A stretch of DNA of 52,226 nucleotides, from contig PEYN01000025.1 of assembly GCA_002774355.1 (NCBI GenBank), forward strand, positions 1 through 52,226, written 5' to 3'. Positions 45,689-52,226 of the stretch are shown here, one piece after another (the first letter of the stretch is position 1; each line of letters begins with the position of its first letter). Below the pieces are notes generated by a model. The model did no database searches, was not told the DNA's origin, and saw nothing but the letters and a program-made list of their open reading frames with translations. The translations under genes were made by a program, and so were the position numbers. The DNA is from Candidatus Marinimicrobia bacterium CG08_land_8_20_14_0_20_45_22. GTDB taxonomy: Bacteria; Fidelibacterota; UBA2242.

Positions 45689-46440
45689 ATCATTCCACAC
45701 CAATCATCCGCGTTCGAAATCTGGTCAAAAAGTTCGGAGACTTCATCGCAAACGATAGTCTGACGTTCGATGTTTTCAGCGGCGAGATTTTCGGATTCCT
45801 CGGAGCAAACGGCGCTGGAAAAACGACGGCAATCCGCATTTTGTCAGGTCTCTCTAAGCCGACTTCAGGAGAAATTTCCGTCGCCGGTTTCGACATTTAC
45901 CATCAGACTGAACAGATCAAGCGGAGCATCGGCTACATGAGTCAGAAATTTTCGCTGTACGAAGATTTAACGATCACCGAAAACATTCACTTTTACGGAG
46001 GGATTTACGGATTGAAACGCAAAGAAATCAAAGCGCAGACAACAATTCTTTTGGAAAAACTCGGCATGAACGATTACAAGAATCAGTTAATCCGCGATCT
46101 CCCGCTTGGCTGGCAACAAAAATTGGCGTTTTCCGTTGCCATCTTTCACAATCCTAAAATCGTCTTTCTGGACGAACCGACCAGCGGCGTCGATCCGATC
46201 ACACGGCGTCAATTTTGGAATCTGATCTACGAAGCGGCGCACGATGGAATTACCGTTTTTGTGACGACACATTACATGGATGAAGCCGAATATTGCGACC
46301 GGGTTTCCATGATGGTGGACGGACGGATTATCGCGCTTGATTCGCCTGAAAAATTGGTTCGGACAAACGGCGTCGCAAACATGAACGAAGTTTTCCTGAA
46401 ACTGGCACGTTCTTCCACATTGGAGGTACAAGCCACATGA
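45685..46440 (+). CDS. ABC-2 exporter ATPase, second subunit
   Basis: A 251-residue ABC ATPase with Walker A GANGAGKTT (about 37-45) and Walker B IVFLDEPTSGVD (about 154-165). The signature is LPLGWQQKLA instead of LSGG, a degenerate form that also occurs in the second ATPase half of YbhF-type transporters. Such asymmetric pairs usually keep one functional ATP site. It overlaps both neighbours by four bases (ATGA). Confidence 0.9.
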   Translation: MNHSTPIIRVRNLVKKFGDFIANDSLTFDVFSGEIFGFLGANGAGKTTAIRILSGLSKPTSGEISVAGFDIYHQTEQIKRSIGYMSQKFSLYEDLTITENIHFYGGIYGLKRKEIKAQTTILLEKLGMNDYKNQLIRDLPLGWQQKLAFSVAIFHNPKIVFLDEPTSGVDPITRRQFWNLIYEAAHDGITVFVTTHYMDEAEYCDRVSMMVDGRIIALDSPEKLVRTNGVANMNEVFLKLARSSTLEVQAT

Positions 46441-47543
46441 ACCGTTTTGGGGGATTCGTCCGAAAGGAATTCCATCACATCTTCCGAGATAAACAGACGC
46501 TACTGATTTTGTTTGGCATACCAATCGCCCAAATGCTGATCTTTGGATTTGTCATCAGCAATGAAATCCGGAATGTCGGCATCGCCGTCTTTGACCAATC
46601 ACACGACGAAGTTACCCTGAAAATCACCGAAAAAATCCTTTCCTCCGGCTATTTTTTACTGGAATATGACATTCATAACCCCAATGAAATCGCTAAAGCC
46701 TTTCGCGGCGGCAAGGTTAAGGAAGTCATCATTTTTGAAGGTGAATTTGCTAAAAATCTGGAAAAAACCGGAACGGCAAGTGTTCAGATCATCGCAGATG
46801 CGAGCGACGCCAATCTGGCAAATCTAATCACCATTTATACGACTGGAATCATTCAGGATTACGTCAGCAAGTCCAACTCGCAAAGTTCGCCACCAATGCA
46901 GATCATTCCCAAAGTTCGGATGCTTTATAACGAACAGATGAAAAGCGCGTTTATGTTCGTTCCGGGAATTATGGCGCTGATTCTGGTGATGATCTCTGCT
47001 CAAATGACTGCCATTTCAATCGCACGCGAAAAGGAAATGAGGACGATGGAAGTCCTGCTCGTTTCGCCACTCAAACCGATACAGATCATCGTCGGAAAAG
47101 TCGTGCCGTACGTTGCACTGTTATTTACTAACGCTGTGACGATTCTTCTTCTCGGATTTTTCGTTTTCGGCGTGCCGCTTCACGGAAGCGTCGTCCTGTT
47201 GCTGGCGGAATGTATATTATATATCTTGCTGGCGCTTTCGCTGGGTATTCTTATTTCCAGCATCACGGATAATCAATTGGTGGCAATGATCATGTCGGCG
47301 TTTGCATTGATGTTGCCAGTGATATTGTTGTCCGGTTTCATTTTTCCCATCGAGAATATGCCGAAGATTTTGCAATGGCTTTGCCAGATGATGCCGCCGA
47401 AATATTTCATCATCATCGTTAAGAACATTATGCTGAAAAATACAGGATTTCTGTACGTTTGGAAAGAAACGCTTGTCCTTTGCGGTTTCACCGCTCTGTT
47501 TATCCTGCTCAGCGTGAAAAAATTCAAAATCCGGTTGGAATAG
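46437..47543 (+). CDS. ABC-2 type permease, first subunit
   Basis: A 368-residue membrane protein of the YbhS/YbhR type. One N-terminal membrane segment (QTLLILFGIPIAQMLIFGFVI) precedes a 130-residue periplasmic domain, then about five C-terminal membrane segments. The characteristic REKEMRTMEVLLVSPLKP motif is near 200. With the next gene it forms the heterodimeric inner-membrane part of the exporter. Translationally coupled to the ATPase. Confidence 0.9.
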   Translation: MNRFGGFVRKEFHHIFRDKQTLLILFGIPIAQMLIFGFVISNEIRNVGIAVFDQSHDEVTLKITEKILSSGYFLLEYDIHNPNEIAKAFRGGKVKEVIIFEGEFAKNLEKTGTASVQIIADASDANLANLITIYTTGIIQDYVSKSNSQSSPPMQIIPKVRMLYNEQMKSAFMFVPGIMALILVMISAQMTAISIAREKEMRTMEVLLVSPLKPIQIIVGKVVPYVALLFTNAVTILLLGFFVFGVPLHGSVVLLLAECILYILLALSLGILISSITDNQLVAMIMSAFALMLPVILLSGFIFPIENMPKILQWLCQMMPPKYFIIIVKNIMLKNTGFLYVWKETLVLCGFTALFILLSVKKFKIRLE

Positions 47544-48665
47544 ATGCGCACAATCCTATTCGTTCTGCAAAAAGAATTTCTCCAGATTTTCCGCAACCGG
47601 ATGATGTTGCCAATCATTTTCGTCCTTCCGCTCGTCCAAATGCTCATTCTCGTCAATGCCGCGACGATGGAAATGAAGAATCTGAACATATTCGTCGTCG
47701 ATTGCGATTATTCCACGACTTCGCGGCAATTGGTCGGGAAATTCGCCGCGTCGCCGTTTTTCCGGATAACGGGTCAATCCACGACCTTGTCCGACGCCGA
47801 ATCCAGCATGAAACGCGGCAAGACCGACATTATTTTAAAAATTCCATCAAATTTTGAGAAACGGTTGGTCAAGGAGAATCGCGCCGAAATCCAGTTTCTG
47901 ATCAATGCAATCAACGGCACAGTCGCAGGAATCGGTTATGCGTATGCCGCTTCGATCACAAACGGTTTCAACCGGGAAATCATCTCGGAATGGCAAACGA
48001 TTCCGACCGGCACAATCGGCGCGCAGAACATTCAGGTCAAACCATCTTTCTGGTACAATCCGGAATTGAATTACAAAGTCTTCATGGTTCCGGCAGTATT
48101 GGCGATACTTGTAACGATCATCGGCGCATTTTTGTCGGGTCTAAACATCGTTCGCGAAAAAGAAATCGGCACGATTGAACAGATCAATGTCACGCCGATT
48201 CGAAAATATCAATTCGTCATTGGAAAGTTAACGCCGTTTCTCATCATTGCGTTGTTGGAATTGGGTTTCGGGCTGACGCTCGGAAAATTAGTATTTGATA
48301 TACCTATCACGGGTTCACTGGTTTTGCTGTTCTTTACGGCGGCGATTTATTTGTCGGTCGTTCTCGGGTTTGGTTTATTGGTCTCGACGATGGCAAAGAC
48401 GCAACAGCAGGCAATTTTTATCAACTACTTCTTCATGATCGTTTTTATGATGATGAGCGGGCTCTTTACTTCGACGGAAAGCATGCCGGACTGGGCACAA
48501 AGATTAAATGTGCTTAATCCCATCGCCTATTTTATGCGACTCGTGCGGACGATTTTACTGAAGGGTTCCGGAATCTCCGACATTTACCGCGATGTCATTT
48601 CGTTGGCTATTTATGGCGTTGCCATGCTGAGTCTAGCGACGTGGCGCTACCGGAAAACCGTGTAA
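47544..48665 (+). CDS. ABC-2 type permease, second subunit
   Basis: A 373-residue paralogue of the preceding permease with the same layout; REKEIGTIEQINVTPIRK near 207 is the matching motif, and LNPIAYFMRLVRTILLKG lies near the C-terminus. Its ATG follows the preceding TAG directly. It is the last gene of the operon. Confidence 0.9.
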   Translation: MRTILFVLQKEFLQIFRNRMMLPIIFVLPLVQMLILVNAATMEMKNLNIFVVDCDYSTTSRQLVGKFAASPFFRITGQSTTLSDAESSMKRGKTDIILKIPSNFEKRLVKENRAEIQFLINAINGTVAGIGYAYAASITNGFNREIISEWQTIPTGTIGAQNIQVKPSFWYNPELNYKVFMVPAVLAILVTIIGAFLSGLNIVREKEIGTIEQINVTPIRKYQFVIGKLTPFLIIALLELGFGLTLGKLVFDIPITGSLVLLFFTAAIYLSVVLGFGLLVSTMAKTQQQAIFINYFFMIVFMMMSGLFTSTESMPDWAQRLNVLNPIAYFMRLVRTILLKGSGISDIYRDVISLAIYGVAMLSLATWRYRKTV

Positions 48666-49345
48666 CAAAAAATCATCAGGCATTCTCCGCCGTTGGAGGA
48701 TTCTGGAATTGGTCGTTGAGGTATTTTAGTTGGCTTGACACTTACTATTCAGACAGTCATTCTAATCCACAGAAAGAAAACAGTCTGAATCGCTGATTAA
48801 ACGGATTGCGCCAGCCTTTAGTCAGGGGAAAAAACCTCTTACGCCAAATGAAAATTAGAAAATCGACTTCAACTATCTAAGATTCCCCACAAGCGGGATT
48901 TCCACTTCGTTCCAGCTTCGCCACGGTTATTGTATCAGCACTAATCCATAGTGTCAATTCCTGCTTGATTTATTCTTTCTTTTTTAGTCAGTTCATGTAG
49001 CTCAGAATGACAGCGTTAAGAGGAATCTTCTTCGTACGCCGCTTAATCTTAAACTTCTGCTTTTGCCTTTACTTTATCTCTGCATCCTCTGCACCCATTT
49101 GGTTAATACTCTCTATTCATTCTACCCTCTTTCTTTTCAGATGAATTTTCTGTATTTTTGTAATGTGCAAACGGAATGAGTAAAAAATCACTTAAAATAT
49201 TGAACCCTCATTATCACTTCAGCGCTGAAAGTTCACATCGAACCGCCATCTGGATTGTGAAGACAGCGAAAAAAACAACCTCGTACGCCAAATTGATTCC
49301 GATTCATCAGGCAAATTTCATCACAATTCAACGTTCGGAGGAATC
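48666..49345. other. Long intergenic region between exporter operon and pgi
   Basis: 680 bases without a credible gene or RNA. An imperfect inverted repeat (ATTCAGACAGT 48747-48757 and ACAGTCTGAAT 48780-48790) lies 80 bases after the operon but lacks a T-run. A TTGACA at 48735-48740 has no good -10 partner. A diverged direct repeat around TACGCCAAAT occurs near 48839 and 49283. The pgi promoter is presumably in the last 200 bases. Confidence 0.45.
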
Positions 49346-50998
49346 ATGATTCCAAAAATCAACGCCACACAGACACGCGCCTGGCACCATTTATCCATTC
49401 ACTATATGGGCACAAAAAAGACGCCGATCCGCAACTATTTTAAAAACGATCCGGACCGATTTCGGAAATTTTCGATCCAATTTGAGGATATTCTCGTCGA
49501 TTATTCCAAGAACCATTACAGCGACGAGACAATCCCGGTGATGCTTGCGCTGGCTAAGGAAACGCAATTAGCGGAAGCGATCCGGTTGATGTTCAGCGGC
49601 GGTACGATCAACGAGACAGAAAATCGGCCGGCGCTTCATATCGCATTAAGAAACCGTTCCAACACGCCGATTTTCGTTAACGGCAAAGACGTCATGCCGG
49701 AAGTCAACGCCGTTCTGAAACAGATGGAGAAATTCTCGAATGCCGTACTATCCGGGGAATGGAAAGGATTCACCGGAAAACCGATTACTGACATTGTTAA
49801 CATCGGCATTGGCGGAAGCGATCTCGGTCCCGTTATGGTAACGGAAGCGCTTCGCCCGTACTGGAAACACATTTACCCGCATTTTGTATCGAACATCGAT
49901 GGAACAGACATCGCCGAAACGCTGAAGAAAGTCCAGCCGGAGACAACACTTTTTATCATTTCATCGAAAACATTCGTGACGCAGGAAACGATGGCAAACG
50001 CCCAAACGGCGCGCAAATGGTTTTTGGAATATGTCAAAGATGAATCAGCGGTAGCGTCTCACTTTGTCGCTGTTTCGACAAACGAAGCAGCAGTTCAAAA
50101 ATTCGGTATCGCTACTGAAAACATGTTCCGGTTCTGGGATTGGGTTGGCGGACGATTTTCGCTCTGGTCAGCGATAGGCCTTTCTATTGCCTGCACAATC
50201 GGTTATAAGAATTTCTGTGAATTGCTCGACGGCGCGCATGCAATGGACAAACATTTCCGCGAGATGCCGATCGAGAAAAATATTCCCGCGATTCTAGGAT
50301 TTCTCGGCATTTGGTATCGGAATTTTTACAAATATGAGGCACAGGCGATTCTACCCTACGATCAGTATTTACATCGCCTGCCTGCTTATCTTCAGCAATT
50401 GGATATGGAGAGCAACGGGAAAAATGTCGATCGGAACGGTGCTCCCATTAAGTACCAAACCGGGCCGTTGATTTTCGGCGAGCCGGGAACGAATGGTCAG
50501 CACGCCTTTTATCAGCTTCTGCATCAAGGAACCAGCATCGTTCCATGCGATTTTCTCGCACCTGCAATCAGCCAGAATCCGATAGACGATCATCACCGGA
50601 TTCTGTTATCCAATTTTTTTGCTCAAACCGAAGCGCTGATGAATGGTAAATCGGAAGACGATGTCTATAGAGAATTACTGGATAGCGGCAAGAATGACGA
50701 AGAAATCCAAAAACTTCTGCCGTTCAAGGTTTTCACAGGAAATCGTCCGACGACATCCATTTTATATAAAAAAATGACACCTCGTACGCTCGGCAGTTTA
50801 ATCGCGATGTACGAACACAAAATCTTCGTCCAAGGGTTTTACTGGAATATTTACAGTTTCGACCAATGGGGCGTGGAACTTGGCAAACAACTGGCGTTTA
50901 AAATCCTGCCGGAATTGTCGGACGATTCGGTTGTTATCGCTCATGATTCCTCGACAAATGGATTGATTAACACTTATAAGGAATTTATTAAGTCATGA
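49346..50998 (+). CDS. pgi: Glucose-6-phosphate isomerase
   Basis: A 550-residue PGI, close to the length of the E. coli enzyme. Signature 1 ([16 protein letters not shown] near 150), [16 protein letters not shown] near 266, the catalytic [16 protein letters not shown] near 385-400 and the C-terminal [14 protein letters not shown] are all intact. It interconverts glucose-6-P and fructose-6-P. GGAGGA precedes the ATG. It is monocistronic here. Confidence 0.96.
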   Translation: MIPKINATQTRAWHHLSIHYMGTKKTPIRNYFKNDPDRFRKFSIQFEDILVDYSKNHYSDETIPVMLALAKETQLAEAIRLMFSGGTINETENRPALHIALRNRSNTPIFVNGKDVMPEVNAVLKQMEKFSNAVLSGEWKGFTGKPITDIVNIGIGGSDLGPVMVTEALRPYWKHIYPHFVSNIDGTDIAETLKKVQPETTLFIISSKTFVTQETMANAQTARKWFLEYVKDESAVASHFVAVSTNEAAVQKFGIATENMFRFWDWVGGRFSLWSAIGLSIACTIGYKNFCELLDGAHAMDKHFREMPIEKNIPAILGFLGIWYRNFYKYEAQAILPYDQYLHRLPAYLQQLDMESNGKNVDRNGAPIKYQTGPLIFGEPGTNGQHAFYQLLHQGTSIVPCDFLAPAISQNPIDDHHRILLSNFFAQTEALMNGKSEDDVYRELLDSGKNDEEIQKLLPFKVFTGNRPTTSILYKKMTPRTLGSLIAMYEHKIFVQGFYWNIYSFDQWGVELGKQLAFKILPELSDDSVVIAHDSSTNGLINTYKEFIKS

Positions 50999-51254
50999 AT
51001 GAGACTTTCGCCGAATGACTCAGACAATTTAGGCGGGTTTATCTTAGGGATAATTCCGTGAGTCGGGCTGGAGTAAGTATATCGTGAAAAAAGAATTGTT
51101 TATATTGTGATTATTATCACAACGAATGCCTGATAATACTATTAAAATATATTTGGAGAGAGAAATGATCCATCAAGAAGTTATTTTGGAGAGTTGTTAC
51201 GACAAAACAGCAATTTGAAAAAAAAACAGAAATCAACATCCTAAGGAGGTTAAA

Positions 51255-52226
51255 ATGCGTAAAAGTACAGTGATTTTAATGTGCGTATTGTTGCTTTTCA
51301 GTTTCGCTCTGGGCGCGAACCGCGACGCGGTGCAAAACGTATCGAAGTTGCGAATGATGAAAACATTGACCGCGAAAAAAACCGAAACGCCGGTTGTAAA
51401 GAGCGTCGCGATACCAACACGGACGATCGTGAACGAAAGTCGTCAATTGAATCGCTTCATGGACACACAATCAGCGATCTCGAATCGTCCGGCGGCTGTC
51501 AAACTCAACTGGAAAGAAATGTTTACAGTCAATGGCGGGCAGGAAAATGCCAAGATTATGATAGAGGCTCCTGATACGTTATTAATGACTTACGGTGCGA
51601 CGGATTCCATCGCGTACGTCGCAGGCGCGACGTTTTATTTCGCAGTTCCTGCACCGGATACGGTCTTTTTTGACATTCTCTTTGATGATGGCGACAGCAT
51701 CTTGACCGAAAACGATCCTTCAATCAGTGAAATTTCTGGTGAAAAATTAATTCTCCTGGATGGCCAGGAACCTGACATGACACCGGCCGGCGATGGCATT
51801 GTCGCTTTCGCGATGACTACAAACATGTTGGACGATGTCATCGCGTTTTTCGGAGTACAGGATTCCCGCCTATTCCTGACCGCTAAACTTCGGACTGTTC
51901 CGGACCCGGCCATCGGCATTATCGATATACTCGCTCCCGATGAGAACACGAGTATTTCCGGGTACGTAACGTATGGACAGACTCCTCTTCAGTATATCGC
52001 CGTATGGGCTGCGTTCTTAGGCGATACCACGAGGCCGACAAAAGAAGATAACATGATAGGTTTTCTGGCTGCTACCGATGTAAACGGCGCCTATACAATT
52101 GAAATACCAGATGCATATCACGGATTTTACGTCGTAGGAGCACAAGATATTTGGGGATTCTATCCGGGTATGTACGCGCCCCAGATGCAGGAGCCAATTT
52201 ATGTAAATACCGATATAACGGGTATC
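51255..52226 (+). CDS. Secreted protein, partial (continues past right edge)
   Basis: From ATG 51255, with AAGGAGG 6 bases upstream, the frame stays open to the last base (324 codons), so the gene is cut by the window edge. The signal peptide (residues 1-20, KSTVILMCVLLLFSFALGA) is clear. A Lys/Thr-rich linker is followed by a beta-rich region (PDTVFFDILFDDGDSIL). From about 235 there is a carboxypeptidase-regulatory-like segment (SISGYVTYGQTPLQYIAVWA...DVNGAYTIEIPD). Such proteins are often large secreted or T9SS-type surface proteins in FCB bacteria, but no C-terminal signal can be seen. Function unknown. Confidence 0.8.
   Translation, partial: MRKSTVILMCVLLLFSFALGANRDAVQNVSKLRMMKTLTAKKTETPVVKSVAIPTRTIVNESRQLNRFMDTQSAISNRPAAVKLNWKEMFTVNGGQENAKIMIEAPDTLLMTYGATDSIAYVAGATFYFAVPAPDTVFFDILFDDGDSILTENDPSISEISGEKLILLDGQEPDMTPAGDGIVAFAMTTNMLDDVIAFFGVQDSRLFLTAKLRTVPDPAIGIIDILAPDENTSISGYVTYGQTPLQYIAVWAAFLGDTTRPTKEDNMIGFLAATDVNGAYTIEIPDAYHGFYVVGAQDIWGFYPGMYAPQMQEPIYVNTDITGI

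Noticed and set aside
45685-46440. Degenerate ABC signature (LPLGW for LSGG) as evidence of a broken ATPase
   Set aside because: This form is usual in the second ATPase half of YbhF-type exporters as I recall, and Walker A and B are intact.

Overview
The window looks like a chromosomal piece of a Gram-negative bacterium, probably an uncultured member of the FCB superphylum (Marinimicrobia, KSB1 or Calditrichota-like). The case rests on LPS heptose kinase, TolC-type and barrel-type outer-membrane proteins, many lipoproteins, a GH57 branching enzyme and an hpf-hprK block. The phylum is an inference; no rRNA or tRNA is present to settle it.

Layout. 1-5.6 kb is accessory: a leftward operon of a RecD-like helicase and a TPR/histidine-kinase-type ATPase (runs off the left edge), a small ribbon-helix-helix protein behind a strong 18-bp hairpin, and a CARF-sigma54 activator of RtcR type. 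5.8-16.5 kb is metabolic: nucleotide-sugar epimerase, heptose-7-phosphate kinase, glycogen synthase plus GH57 branching enzyme, an RRM protein, a secreted GH16 glucanase, a three-domain acyl-activating/ACP/acyltransferase fusion and MTA phosphorylase. 16.5-27.1 kb is a rightward housekeeping run: ileS, a DksA/TraR protein, rluD, xerC/D, hpf, hprK, a sugar nucleotidyltransferase, metK and ahcY. 27.1-33.9 kb holds two successive copies of a lipoprotein plus outer-membrane-barrel pair. 34.0-36.6 kb has a GNAT-like protein and a MATE exporter.

36.65-40.33 kb is the most unusual part: a small decayed integron. On the minus strand, reading leftward, it has an integron-type integrase with a large in-frame internal deletion, an attI-like site, and three AT-rich gene cassettes (GIY-YIG nuclease-like, an unknown protein, a possible uracil-DNA-glycosylase-like protein). 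Each cassette ends in an attC-like palindrome, and each cassette's first bases are complementary to the start of its own attC, as expected for circular cassettes. The array ends exactly at a 51-bp fragment of a second MATE gene fused to a truncated FtsX-type permease. Integrase and cassettes point the same way, the reverse of the classical arrangement.

40.8-48.7 kb carries a flavodoxin and an FMN-binding lipoprotein, then an efflux operon: TetR regulator with a visible operator, TolC-like protein, HlyD-like adaptor broken by an in-frame stop, two ABC ATPases and two ABC-2 permeases. The window ends with pgi and the start of a secreted protein that runs off the right edge.
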